Source: Phytophthora sp. 'mugwort' (Eukaryota; Oomycota; Peronosporomycetes; Peronosporales; Peronosporaceae). From it: 64,000 nucleotides of DNA. Below the pieces are notes generated by a model. The model did no database searches and was not told the DNA's origin. It saw nothing but the letters and a program-made list of their open reading frames with translations. Position numbers and translations under genes: made by a program. Shown here piece after piece: positions 53,402 to 64,000 of this stretch (the stretch's first letter is position 1; the number at the start of each line of letters is the position of its first letter). The stretch spans positions 2,232,001 to 2,296,000 of the forward strand of contig JAUCEF010000017.1 of NCBI GenBank assembly GCA_033558025.1, given 5' to 3'.

Positions 53402-54553
53402 ATGGCACAGAAGGTTGGGACCAGTAAGACAGCGCGTATGAGTTCCGATAAGGTGCGTGTTTGCAGTCTCGATGATCCGTTGCCTGCCTGGCATGAAAGG
53501 CGTTCGATTTGGTGGGAGCAATTGACTGTTCCATTATATTCCAGGGAAAGAGTGAAAAGGAACATGTGAAGTTGCCAGCATTGGCGTCGTCTTCACCCAG
53601 CAGAAAGGTATGCGGTGAAGATAATCATTTTAATGTTTGTCTCGTAAGCATCCGCTCTTTGTGATGACCAGGCCAAAGACATTCCGATGCCCAGGAAACC
53701 AGTGCCTGCGCTTGCTGGAGGAGCACAAACAGTAAAAGCATCCCCAAAATCTCCTTCGAAGCTCGCCGCTCGGGGTACTCGTGCACAGCTATCGGCACCT
53801 GTGAAACCCCCTTCAATGGCCCAACCCGCCACACAGCAAGTGGTAGACGGGAGTAGCACCGAAGGCTTAGAAGGCTCTGGCGCCAGTGCTGTTGCAGACA
53901 TGAGAAGGGAGACACTACCGGCATCAGAAAGCTCGCAACCGGTTAGTGTGGAATTTGAGGGTCTATTGATCTCAGTAGAAGATCTACCAGCTCCAGTTGA
54001 TGATATATCACACAACGCAATTATTGCTGCAAAAACTGCCAAAGCAACCGAGGAGGTTGAGCAGTTACGAAAGTTGAACGGCAATGGAATGGTGAAAATC
54101 ATTTACGAATGCTATGATGAACTGTTCCCGATCGAAGAAGGTTCCACCACTCAAGCAAATATTGACGAAGTCTATTGTCTGTCTTTTGTGATGCCCAATT
54201 GCCTGGTGCGCCTTTCGCGGCATCCGAACGCTGAACGCTTCGAGCGAGAGGAGAACGGCATCTTCGACAGTCTCGTGCGTGAAGATCCACGAGGTACCTA
54301 TCAAGATTTGGAAAAGGACCAGACGTATTACGTCGTCGTAGAGCAGGAGACGGACCAGTTGGGCCGCGATCAGGAAGTCATGAAGGCGCGTTGGAATGGA
54401 GAGCTCCAGAAGCAGAAGACAGATAAAGACGATGGTCGCGGCTTTGAGTCGTGCTCGTGTATCTACGGCAATCCGTGCGTGGATGAGTACGGATGCCGCG
54501 ACTGGCATTCTCGGTTTGGGGTGGCGTCGAAAAATGGATGGAAGGGCTTTTAA
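53402..54553 (+). CDS. Three-exon gene of unknown function (331 aa)
   Basis: Exons 53402-53452, 53545-53607 and 53672-54553 join in frame with GT-AG introns of 92 and 64 bases, for 996 coding bases. The first 120 residues are low-complexity and rich in Ser, Pro, Ala and Lys, and are probably disordered. A helix with AAKTAKATEEVEQLRKLNG follows. A compact domain (about 180-270) has VKIIYECYDELFPIEEG and SFVMPNCLVRLSRHP. A Cys-rich end, SCSCIYGNPCVDEYGCRDW, could bind metal. I do not recognise the family. Alternatively the ATG at 53687 could be used without introns, but the two upstream exons have coding quality and good splice sites. Confidence 0.65.
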
Positions 54554-54559
54554 CGGTGC

Positions 54560-56090
54560 GGCTTTATTCGACTGGCGAAATGGATGCGATATTTGATTCT
54601 GACTGAAAATGGCTAGTCATGGTATCAAAACTGCTTGAAGTGACATCACCTCTTAAGCCTTCATAGACTTTGTCAAGTTTTCTATGGTGAGGGTTTTGAT
54701 CCTTTTAGTCAGATATGGGTACATCAGATGTTCCTGTTAAACTCGATAAGGCAAAAGAGGATTCACGCTAACAAACCGACTGCTTTTGCTCCTTCTCTTA
54801 GAGACTGGATGGAAATATAACAAATTGCGGATAGTACATGTAGTTAGTCGACTGGTCCTAATACTCTCGTTTGTGGCATTCGTGTCCTTGGAGCGTGAAA
54901 CAGACCTAAGAAGAGTTCGGTAGTCCGCTGCAAGCTGAATTTGCTGGCCTGTCGAGATGCCCGGTCAAAGACGATGATTCGGGAACGAAACGGATATGAC
55001 GGGATATCATAGCTAAGGCAAGCTCTATTTATCCATGTATGATGACCGCAAAAGATGAAATTGTTTCTAACTGAGTCATGCTCAGCACTGCTTGATTCCA
55101 CGTTGCGGTGTCTTTGACGCGGATTTGGTAGAAATGCTACCATCCACGCCCGAGATTCCTTCTGTCTGACCCTAATGCGCGACTTTTGAGAGCGCGGCAC
55201 TGAATTTCTGTCAAGTTGGCGAGGGCGCTTGGTTCCATCACTGCGCTCTCACAAAGCTTTATTCGCTGCCCACCCTCGTCTGGATTCATATTGCACGGGT
55301 TCGTTTGCATCGACGACAATGATTCATGACTATATTCTTTTCCGATGACGGTGGAGAGAATTTCTACACCGAAACAAGACGTTGAATCTCGTCACGTAGA
55401 GGTTGTGATGGATAATTAATTGGCGCCACCCGACGGTAAAGATTGGCCATGACACGTTGCAGCATCCGATATGGCTACATTTGTTATCCGTCCAGAACGG
55501 GACGTATCGTGGTCAGATCTCACGGTACTTGCGAGCGTGATACCATGGTACGCAGGTGACAAAAACATCTTAGAGGGGCGCAAAGCGAACATTGGACAGA
55601 AGTGGACGGAGCCATGCTGCTTCATTTAGCACGCCTATCCAACCCGTTGCTGTAAATCGGGCGGAAGTAAGACAGAAGGCGTCGCCCTTGAGTCCAGACA
55701 ATGGAATTGGAAGGGGGGCAGTTTGCTCAGACAAGTTGACGCACCGTGACAGTCGTCAGGTTATTAAATTAAACACGAATGCCAAGACAAAGATAAACAG
55801 GAGGATGCTACGTTGCCCCTTCCTCGTGTTTCCCATTATCTTGGGCCTTTGCATTCGACCAAGCACTGCTACATTGGGGCACAAGAGATTTGATTGGCTC
55901 AGAAGACACCTCACTTCAACGTGCCTACTTAATCGTATATCTCCCAACAGCAAAGCGCAATACAAACACTAATTCCGTGGACCTTTTAAACCGCATATTG
56001 TCAGCTGGTTGACGGCATCCAGCCTTGTCTGAGGTGAAGTTGCTCCTTTGCCTCATTACCGAAAACCCCCAGTCGAGCGCACGTACCTAT
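54560..56090. other. Intergenic stretch between unknown gene and transporter
   Basis: Minus frames at 54844-55200, 55137-55319 and 55416-55625 overlap in different frames and show no domain. A decayed or multi-exon minus gene cannot be excluded. The right end must hold the promoter of the transporter gene. Confidence 0.35.
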
Positions 56091-56097
56091 TACGGCC

Positions 56098-57843
56098 ATG
56101 ACCCACGGCCTCGTGAGTCCGCACTGCTCATCCTGGTCCTTCAGCAGCAGCTTCAGCTTCAGCGACACTGTTATTCCAGTTACAAGCCGCAACAAATTCG
56201 ACGCCGCGTCCACTGTCACTGTGAATCCACTCGACGACGACGACAGCAACAGCAACTCCGGGTTCTACGAGTCGGCGCTGTCCCCATTGCCGACGGTTTA
56301 CGAGCAGGAGGCTGACCACCGCTCCCATCGTAGCTTGGCACTTCTGGTCAGCTACTTCGCCGCCGGCCTCTTCCACGGTGTCGTCCCAGCTCTGGTGTAT
56401 CCACTGTTCAAGCTCCGCCTAGGGTTGCAAAGCTACCAAGCAAATGCGACCTACACGCTGCTGGGTTGTGCGTGGCATGGGAAGATTCTGCTGTGTCTGC
56501 TCACGGACTGCGTGCCAATTGGTGGTCGTAGACGCACCCCGTACCTCTACGTTGGCTGGATGCTCGTGCTCGTGACACTTGGTTTGCTGATGATCTTTTG
56601 TCCTGATGTGACGACGGTCTACAGCGACGTTCGAGATGCACCGAGATTGATTTTTGCCATCACAGCAGCTTCGGTAGGATATTTACTCGTGGATGCAGCC
56701 TGTGACGGCCTCATGGTGGAAACGGTGCATCGCGAGAGCCAAATTGCAGAGCGACAAGTGTTTCGCACTGTCAGTCTGTCACAAAGTATAGTTCATGCAG
56801 TGAGATTTACTGCTGAACTGATGGGGACGCTACTCGTCGCGGTGGGAATGAACTCGGAGGAGTATCAAGGCGCATTTCCATTTGAACTCTCGCTGCGAGA
56901 GTTGCTGATGGTGTTAATTGTGGTTTCGCTGGCTGGATTAGGCGCAACAGCGTGGGGACTCTGTGAAACCTGTGGAATTGTTGACGCTGACCCAATTCCT
57001 GTTGCTGTCTCGAGTTTGCGATCAAAGCTGGCCGAGTTTTGGCGAATCATGCTGCAGCGCGCAACCTGGCAAATTGCCTGCTTTGGTTTCCTGCAGAAAC
57101 TGTGTCTATCCTTCGGACTGGACTCGGCGTCTCATTCGTCAGCAATACATGAATTTTGGCTACATACGGATCCTTTCATGAAGAATCTTTTTCTAGCATT
57201 TGCAAATGGAGGAGTCTGCGTCGCGGCCTCCGTGTTCGTTCATCGATACCTCCTGTCGACGAGCTGGCACACATCGGTGCTTGTTGCGCTACTTGGCGGC
57301 CTCCTTATCGGCTTCCCCGTGGCAATGACAGTGGTTTTTGACGTATGGCGTAGCAAGTTTTTCTTCCTGTTGGCAATGGAAATTGTCGGGTTTGCCGACT
57401 GTATCGCCGTGGTAGTGCGGATGCTCATTGTCGTTGAAATCGCCGAGCCTGGGTTCGAAAGCAGCACTTATGGACTCGTCACTTCCGTCTACAACCTAGC
57501 GGACCCGGTGGCAAGTGCATTAAATAACGTCGTCGCCTCGTATTTCTGTGTCTTCGATGCTGATATTAAACAGGACTCCGACGACGTTCGAGTGCGAGCT
57601 GCGGTGCTTTTTACTGTGCTTTTCAGTATACGTGCTGTGCTTGGTCTGGGGACGCTACCTTTGCTGCCAAAGCAGAGGCACGACGCCCGCGAACTGAAAA
57701 TTCGAGGAGGCTCTAGCAAACCTATGGCGTTGATCGTGTTTTCAACGATTTCTGTCGTCTTCGTTACAGCTCTTACGGCCAACTTCCTCTCAGTATTCCA
57801 AAGCATGTCGTGCTTAAGGTTTGCGGGTGGCGTTGGCTGCTAA
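56098..57843 (+). CDS. Folate-biopterin transporter (BT1) family protein
   Basis: A single frame of 581 residues from the ATG at 56098. The first 80 residues are hydrophilic and Ser/Asp-rich and probably face the cytosol. About 12 membrane helices follow, starting with LALLVSYFAAGLFHGVVPAL. The segment KILLCLLTDCVPIGGRRRTPYLYVGW matches the BT1 signature, a loop with D-x-x-P-x-x-G-x-R-R after helix 2. Members move folates, pterins or related compounds across membranes; the substrate here cannot be told. The length is normal for the family, and there is no intron or break. Its 3' end faces the minus-strand Ig/filamin-like gene, with about 48 bases between stops. Confidence 0.75.
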   Translation: MTHGLVSPHCSSWSFSSSFSFSDTVIPVTSRNKFDAASTVTVNPLDDDDSNSNSGFYESALSPLPTVYEQEADHRSHRSLALLVSYFAAGLFHGVVPALVYPLFKLRLGLQSYQANATYTLLGCAWHGKILLCLLTDCVPIGGRRRTPYLYVGWMLVLVTLGLLMIFCPDVTTVYSDVRDAPRLIFAITAASVGYLLVDAACDGLMVETVHRESQIAERQVFRTVSLSQSIVHAVRFTAELMGTLLVAVGMNSEEYQGAFPFELSLRELLMVLIVVSLAGLGATAWGLCETCGIVDADPIPVAVSSLRSKLAEFWRIMLQRATWQIACFGFLQKLCLSFGLDSASHSSAIHEFWLHTDPFMKNLFLAFANGGVCVAASVFVHRYLLSTSWHTSVLVALLGGLLIGFPVAMTVVFDVWRSKFFFLLAMEIVGFADCIAVVVRMLIVVEIAEPGFESSTYGLVTSVYNLADPVASALNNVVASYFCVFDADIKQDSDDVRVRAAVLFTVLFSIRAVLGLGTLPLLPKQRHDARELKIRGGSSKPMALIVFSTISVVFVTALTANFLSVFQSMSCLRFAGGVGC

Positions 57844-57890
57844 CAACTCTTTTCTACAGTGTAGTCGTCAATTTTTAGTTCTCGAGTAGT

Positions 57891-60800
57891 TTATGCGGGT
57901 GTTGCAAAGCGACTTGTGAAAGGTGGTCTCTCAGGGACTGTACCGCCGAGGCTTGACAGGATCTCGTGTTCTCGAACCGTGACCCGATAGCAGCTTTTAC
58001 GCTCGAGTTCGGCTGCAGGAATGAAGCTTAGTCTGGCTGTGCGTTCGCAGAAAGTAGCTTTACCCTGGACAACATAAGGGTCAAGAGATACGTTTTCTAC
58101 TTGTATGACGAGGTGCAACTCGATGCGAGTCACGCCTCGAATGAATGGATCCAGGTCGAAGTGGATAGCCTCAGGGACACAAGCACATGTCTCGCCATCG
58201 CGTGGGATCGTAGCCAAGAGGTGATTCGAGAAGAAATCTTGCTGGCGCAGAGCACTCAGTGCTTGCGTGAGGTCAGTGACTCCAATTCAACGAGAAAGTT
58301 CGCTGCGGCGCGAGAAATCAGCGCTTCGTTATCGTCACCGGGTTTCTGAGGAGCGAGCGCTGGGTTTAGATGCAAAGTATGACGTACTTCACGGCAAATC
58401 AGCAGCTTTCTTCGCTCGATCCGTTGACTCTTGGAGCCGACCTACTGCAATCAGTAGATATGACCGCGTGGTCTTCATGATCCAGGGGATGTTGTCATCT
58501 ACTGGCGTTTCTAGTCAGCTTGAAGTACCGGAGCACATTGTAAAGTGCAGTCATCGCTTGCCAGTAGCTTTGCTGTGCTTGTGAAAATATTGTGGAGGGC
58601 ATCTTCGTCCATAAGAAAGCTGTATCAATAAGGAGTGAGGTAGGACGAGTTGAGTACTGCAACGAGTCAGGACAGCAGGAACGTACTACTGCAACCCATC
58701 CTGGGGACGATAATTTGGCGATAACTTTGTAAGTCTCCTGGTTTTCAAAATTAAAAAAAAAAAAAAAAAGCGAAAAACGGACCTCAATATATTAGTTTTA
58801 CGATATTTGGAAAAACAAAGCCACAAAATTACCTGCAGAACTTCGTGGAGTCTGCGCGTGATTGGCAGGCTATTGACAGGGCATGTTTCCAGCTCTGGAA
58901 CTACACGTTGCACACGCAAGAAGCGCTCCATTAATTTTCTGGAGGAGCCACTTGCCACTTTAATTCGCCTAACTTTTTTCTCCAACGTCTTGAAGGCCGA
59001 TAGTAACAATGCCAACTCAAAGTTTCACGATCGTAGAGGCACTTTGGCTTCCAGCAGAGCTGCAAAAGCGTTAGCATCATTTTGTACGAATCGTGGGAGG
59101 CCATACACGTTACTTAACGTCACAGTGTCGATATGTAGATCGTTGAGTAGCTGCTGTAACCTGGAGCGAGTCGCATCCAATTCAGAAGAAGAATTGCTTA
59201 GTACTGTCAGCTCTGGGCAAGGTAACGACTCACCGGCCAAGATTGATTCGGTATCGGCACATGGTGTCAAGAGTAAAGGTTCACTATAGTCTCCGAAACG
59301 ATCAATACTACACCAAGCAACTCGCACGCATCCTGCATACGCAGAAGTAGAAATCGCCACCTTCGTTTTAAAGCCACGATGAACGACTTTATACATACCA
59401 TCGATGACTTCTGTCTTTGTTTTATCGAACCACCACGTTTGATCATATCGACGCCAACACGTGGGCGAAAATATCGCCATCTCCACGACGTAAAAGTACG
59501 GCGTAAGTGCTCTCTGCTCCTTTGCTGTGCTGGCCGGTTCTTGGTCGCTATTAATGGTAAGGTGTTCATCCATCGTTTCTTCCTTCTTGGCTTCTAAAGT
59601 TGGTAGAGTGTTCAGTTTCAGTACAAGTTGTGTACTAGTACGTTTAATATTTGATGGTGTGACTGGTGGTACGTCAAAATTTCCTTTGCATCATGCAGGA
59701 AGGGGATCATCACGGTCCAATTTTGCGCAAAAGCGTCAAACTGCTGAGTACAATTGCACCAGAACTCCTACTCTCGATGGAATTCACACGAGCGCGCTTT
59801 TGAAATGGCGTCTTAGACACTGCGGCATGAATAGGAAGACTGAAGAAGGCTGGGCGACATACGCCGATACCTGGGTTGATGTAAGCAAAGTCTCTAATGA
59901 AATCTCCACCTGGGTGACCACAATTTCGGATGTCGGAGACGGCCACCGGAAGACGACGCGACCCCCCTCCGCCAATTTGGAGGTTCAATGAGAGTTTGTC
60001 TCGAATAGTGAGCTGAAAAGAATCAATTGTCCAGTTCGGTCCAGGAGATATGTCTCGTAACCTCGTCGCTGCTTCACTGGAGCAGTTATGAAGATCGCGC
60101 ACCAGTGTCAACGATACCTTGATAATTCCAGAAGGCGAGCAGGCAGACAAACTCTGTAGGCGAAGGAGAAAAACCTTTGCACGCTCCTCTACACCGTGCG
60201 AGTTCTCATCATCATTACGCACGCTTTTCGGTCGACTTACAACAGCAAACGCACCAAGTCGATTGATAGCCACACGAGCAAATTTGGGACTGATAAAAGC
60301 ATGATCCAAATCTCGGAGTATTCGTCCAGACGTCGTGTCAATTTCCACAACGACGGAGCTATAGCTTGCATCTTCTACGAGACAGTGTGGTACCCACAGC
60401 AGTGCAGGACGCTGTAGATCCCCATTGTTTTCGGCTCAACTTGAAACAAGCAGCTGACACGGTTTTCATCATGGCGCAGCCACAACGTCGCCTCCTCGGC
60501 TACGCGATGAGAAATTGCGATCTCAGCCCCATATGTGTCCGATACGTCGTTTCCATCACGGTCCAAACATGTAACGAAATCGAGTTGAAACACGATGGTA
60601 TCGTCTGTTTGAGAGTCATGTACACGGCCACCAGCGCTAGCTTTCAAACAACGTAAGGTGGGGCTCCTGGCATTAGTAGCGCTCACACCATAACATAGTT
60701 TACCGTTGGGTCGGGTTCCACCCGATCGTCAACCACACGCACCAGCATCCGGGTGGAGCTTGCACGACCACGTCGATTTGTAACTTGACAGTAATCGCCG

Positions 60801-61002
60801 TCGTTGTGGGGCTGAATGTTGCGGGACAGTAAGACATAGGTCTGTGTGGCGCCGTCGATAGGAATGCTTCGTCTTGACCACGTTGCTGGACGAACCATTG
60901 ATAAGTCAGCGGCTCACCTTTTACTACCAGAGCAACTTGTACAAACGAGTCGATTACGGGATACAGCGCTTCTGGGAGATCCGGTTGTAGCACTGGAGCT
61001 CT
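57891..61002 (-). pseudogene. Ig/filamin-like multi-domain gene, 5' end cut by a transposon
   Basis: Minus-strand coding pieces run through the whole stretch. They begin with an Ig-like domain (VKGEPLTYQWF, then RNIQPHNDGDYCQVTN) near 60770-60940. A filamin-like domain follows near 60375-60640 (SATNARSPTLRCLKASAGG, LDRDGNDVSD, GIYSVLHCCGY). Then comes a 200-residue part (ARVAINRLGAFAVVSRPK) at 59710-60348 and a further domain at 59025-59573. A conserved-looking helical part ends at a possible intron (58738-58832, GT-AG). The end has ARLSFIPAAELERKSCYRV, like a bacterial Big_5/SbsA Ig repeat. Some breaks may be introns, but one near 60880 looks like a true shift. The first part is missing because a pogo-like fragment starts at 61003. 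Function is unknown; such proteins are often large surface or cytoskeletal proteins. Confidence 0.5.
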
Positions 61003-61442
61003 TCTTTCACCATGAACTTGCGCTTCATCGCCACGACTAGAAATTGACAATAAAAGGTGAAAAAATATCTGCTCCCTGGTTCGTTCGGCGTCCCCACTGA
61101 GGAGGATAACCTAGCGACTCGTCAATGGTCAACGCACTTGCCGTCACAGTTGATTCTTGCGGGCACCGATCTGACAACTCTGATATTTTGCGTTCTACTC
61201 AAAATTTCCTTGCACGTAAATCGCGCAAGGTCGGCAAATCACTTGCGTCCACTATGTCACACCATTAAGTACGAAACACATATCGAACGCATATACTGGG
61301 CATGATCAAATGACTGAGCGATTGTATTAGAGCGATTCGCTCAGTCGGTCAATTTTGGTTATTTTTTTTTAGATAATTCTGATAATTAAAATCAGAGGTG
61401 GGGCATTATTAGAGGGATGGGGCACAATCTCAGGTCTTACAG
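61003..61442. mobile_element. Second pogo-like element fragment
   Basis: The segment 61003-61185 is clearly homologous to 9830-10010 (shared blocks TGAACTTGCGCTTCATCGCC, CACTGAGGAGG, GCCGATCTGACAACTCTG with small changes). The right end, read on the other strand, is TACTGTAAGACCTGAGATTG, nearly identical to the left end of the 9431 element. TA follows at 61443-61444. The left end is missing at the junction with the Ig-like gene. It could be a truncated insertion, or the deletion may have come later. Confidence 0.7.
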
Positions 61443-61449
61443 TACGTGG

Positions 61450-62155
61450 TAAGTTTTTTAATACTCGGTCCAAGTCTTTTATCTGCCTCCTCAGTTGAAA
61501 AATACTGTGATCTTATTGGTCAGGCCGCTGTCGCCATATCTTCTCGCTCAACTCACCTCGGCGACCTCTGCTCAGTCGCACGGTCTCGGTTATTAGATTG
61601 CACAGGTAGATCCTTGTTCCCATGAAGCTGCGCAACGCACCGGCTGCTAGTGAAGGATGAGGCCATCGCGATGAGGCGCAGAGACAGAAGGTACTCAATC
61701 CTCCCCTCAGATCACATGGACCTCTTGCGTTTGGTTGGGGTCGAGAGGTCTGCGGTCTTCTCCGGGGTCGACGGACGTCGCCGACAGATGCTGCCTCGCT
61801 GCCCATTCTCGACCGTCCTGTTTTGCGAATGGTTGCGTCCAGTCAAAACACTAGGTGGTACAGTGTATCACGGTACTGTACGGGATATGAGAGTTTGATT
61901 GTCTGGGAAATCTGCAGCTACATCTTCAAGGTCGTCCAAGACTCAAGAGGAAGCAACTATACTTCGCGGTCAGTGCCCACTCAAACAAACGGATAGAACT
62001 GACTACAGCTGTTCGACCATGACGTCGCCGGGACATTATGGCGACCATGAAGGCCAGGGCGCCAACACTGCCACGCTAAAGTCAGCTCTATCGACGAAAA
62101 GTCTCAAACGGTGTTCTCTTGTCTGGACTGAGCTACAGCTGCACCTTCCTTTTTC
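61450..62155. other. Non-coding stretch
   Basis: Short overlapping frames without a domain. It may hold decayed upstream parts of the hAT remnant that follows. Confidence 0.35.
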
Positions 62156-62169
62156 GTGGTGCTAAGACC

Positions 62170-62400
62170 CAATTGTGTCAAAGTACACCTACCTAGAGGC
62201 CATTTCGACGGAAGCATTGCTCAAGTACGCCGGATCGGTCGTGCGGCAATAATTCGAGATTGACATCGGTTTGACAATCCCTGCCAAATTCAGTATCATG
62301 TTCGACGGATGGATATTCAATCCGAGCACTATCTCGTCGTTTTCGCAGTTTTCGGAAACGATAAGCGAGCTGACAAGGTGTTCCTCGTTTTTAAAGTATA
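62170..62400 (+). pseudogene. hAT-like transposase scrap
   Basis: A plus-strand reading gives IDIGLTIPAKFSIMFDGW and, in another frame, HYLVVFAVFGNDKRAD. The pattern (L/I)-P-x-K-F-x-x-(I/M)-F-D-G-W, then H-(Y/F)-x-(A/V)-(V/L)-F-A, is typical of oomycete hAT-like transposases. Only about 70 residues remain and the frame is broken. Confidence 0.5.
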
Positions 62401-62654
62401 GTCTCGAGCACTGAGCAAATTGGCTTTCAACACTGAAAAGGAGCTCCCACACTGAGGTGTAGGGAGATCGTCAACACTGAAAGAATCGGCCGTAAACACT
62501 GAGCAAACATCCTTGGGCACTGAAATGTTGTGGCACTTGAATTGAAGCGTGCCATTAGAATATAGATTGTGCAGCATGCAAGGGTTACATGATTTCGTTA
62601 ATGGTCTTGTCTAGGGCAGCGCGGAATTGACTGGATCGACACAGTCGTTGTCTG

Positions 62655-64000
62655 CTAGTATCGACGGCGTTTCGTATGCTCGCATGACTCTCGACTTGTT
62701 GATCGATCTGTACGACGAGATGTCCCCCCACGAATTTCCCAATCGGTGTGTTCACTTGCTTCAGCAATTGCATCGGCATATGACTGGTCTTGTTGGAGAT
62801 CATCACCGCATTCGATTGCACTGACTACCAAAATCGCTGGTACGGTTGGGCATCGGACAGAAGAAGGGACGGATGGGTCGAGAAGAATTGTATCAGTATC
62901 AAAAACTGGTACATCATTTCGAGCTCCAGATAGTATTCCATCTATGGTGCTCTCCCCACAGACCGTGGTCATTGTTGTCGTTCCTGGAAAACCGGCTAAG
63001 GCTTCGTCGTTTAACAAACCACCAGCAGTGTTATCCTCCAGAACTTTTAACCCGACTTCCGCCTCTCGCGTGTTCGTGGTTTGTGGTGTTTTAGGGGGTC
63101 GTCTATTGGGTTGGCGCTTTGAACGCTTGTCTCGTGACACGAATGTGGACGCGGGGTGCTTTATACCCGGATAAGGGAGTCCAACAACTCTGGTGGCTTC
63201 GATGATATGTGGGCAAATGTTGTACTTCCTGTGAAAACGACATTGGCACGCTCTAGAAGTCGCACCAACGATCCATCCGTCTTCTGGCATCCCTTCCCAT
63301 TGCGTACGTAATGTGTGGTAGGAATTTTGTGCGAATGATGTCACATGTATAGGTAATGTGACATCATCCGCACAGAATTCCGAATTTGCCTTCATCTCCG
63401 CGCTCTTCTTATAGCCACGCACACGGACGGGAGGCCGGTAGATGTGTTTAATTTGCATCAGCTGATTATACATATTTCGACTCGGATAAGTACCTTTGAG
63501 CTTAGGTCTCCACGAGTCTTAATAGCATTGTAATGCGCTTTCAACCGCATAGACACTTGCGTTATACTGGCAAATTTATTGTTATCTGCCAAGATTCCGA
63601 TTCGCGCTTGGTCCAGAAGCATAAACATTTCTCTCGGCGTTGCACTTAAACCACGATTATTGACCAACTTGACCAGTCTGTGATATTGCTCGACAGGTTG
63701 TTCGTTGTAGCATATCCCGGCGTCTTGTGAAAGGCTTGCCACTTCGAGAATCGCGGGTTGTCGATCCACTGACGGTTCAGCTTCTTCATTGCTGTTTGAA
63801 ATCGAGAACACGATGTCGAAGCTGACTGCCACTCTCTTATTTTCGCGAGAACTGTGTCAAACTTACTCGTCCTCACTTCGATAGAAGTGAAGGTCATCGA
63901 AGTCTCGGAAAATCAAGTCCCTCTTAGTTTTCGACAACTTCTTCGCAGTTTTTTTCACGTGCTGGCTTACATGAAACCAGCACATGAGATTTTTGTGGAC
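62655..64000 (-). pseudogene. MULE transposase C-terminal half with SWIM finger, runs off the window
   Basis: On the minus strand, from the right edge, come LMCWFHVSQHVKK (a MULE core helix), then after shifts ILEVASLSQDAG and VEQYHRLVKLVNNRGLSAT. The frame 62655-63473 has CQCRFHRKYNICPHII, a SWIM zinc finger (C-x-C-x(n)-C-x-H). A Pro/Arg-rich, probably disordered tail follows. The SWIM end often closes MULE transposases. The 272-codon last part is open, but the upstream part has at least two shifts. The beginning lies beyond the window. A domesticated SWIM protein is an alternative for the open part. Confidence 0.65.

Noticed and set aside
58755..58772. A-homopolymer as a retroposon tail
   Set aside because: It lies inside a likely intron of the minus-strand gene and is better read as the intron's pyrimidine tract; no retroposon body adjoins it.
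1..64000. CRISPR arrays, bacterial operons, or RxLR/Crinkler effector genes
   Set aside because: There are no regularly spaced repeats, and no short frame combines a signal peptide with an RxLR-dEER or LFLAK motif.

Overview
The window looks like a piece of an oomycete (Phytophthora-type stramenopile) nuclear genome. This is inferred from compact genes, short GT-AG introns of about 60-110 bp, a eukaryotic DDB1 gene, a BT1-type folate-biopterin transporter of the kind oomycetes carry in large families, and a dense background of decayed transposons (MULE, hAT, PIF/Harbinger, pogo-like, Ty1/copia, Ty3/gypsy). I cannot fix the species.

Layout: 0.3-1.5 kb holds a decayed MULE transposase. 2-6.4 kb is mostly non-coding with gypsy-like and hAT scraps. 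7.0-9.3 kb is one intact intronless minus-strand gene with four copies of an oomycete-type (possibly Myb/SANT-like) domain. 9.43-10.07 kb is a short pogo-like element. About 12.05-23.5 kb is a decayed endogenous virus of the Polinton/Maverick group. 24-31 kb is gene-poor. 31.3-36.2 kb is a nest of gypsy and MULE remnants, and 38.6-39.7 kb holds PIF/Harbinger-like scraps. 40.07-44.43 kb is a Ty1/copia element with both LTRs. From 44.7 kb host genes dominate: a six-exon gene with a HAD-like C-terminus, a decayed pogo-type transposase, DDB1, a three-exon gene of unknown function, a BT1 transporter, and a minus-strand gene with Ig/filamin-like domains whose 5' end abuts a second pogo-like fragment. 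A hAT scrap and a MULE transposase running off the right edge close the window.

The main find is the Polinton-type element. Its morphogenesis set is together in one block: packaging ATPase, penton, minor virion protein, adenovirus-type maturation protease and double-jelly-roll-type major capsid protein. With it are the C-terminal part of an integrase ending in a chromodomain, a large fibre-like protein ending in an S74 self-cleaving chaperone, a tandem exonuclease-X-C-like domain protein, a zinc-finger protein and several unknown genes. Many genes carry one to four frameshifts or a single stop, yet several frames are still open, so the copy is dead but not ancient. The N-terminal part of the integrase and any protein-primed DNA polymerase B are absent. 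Five starts share a TATATAG-type motif 14-40 bases upstream, which suggests a common promoter.

How the parts work together: in the virus-like element the protease, capsid proteins, ATPase and S74 fibre would make, fill and target a particle, while the integrase would insert the genome. The host genes in the right half are housekeeping or lineage genes without an evident shared pathway.
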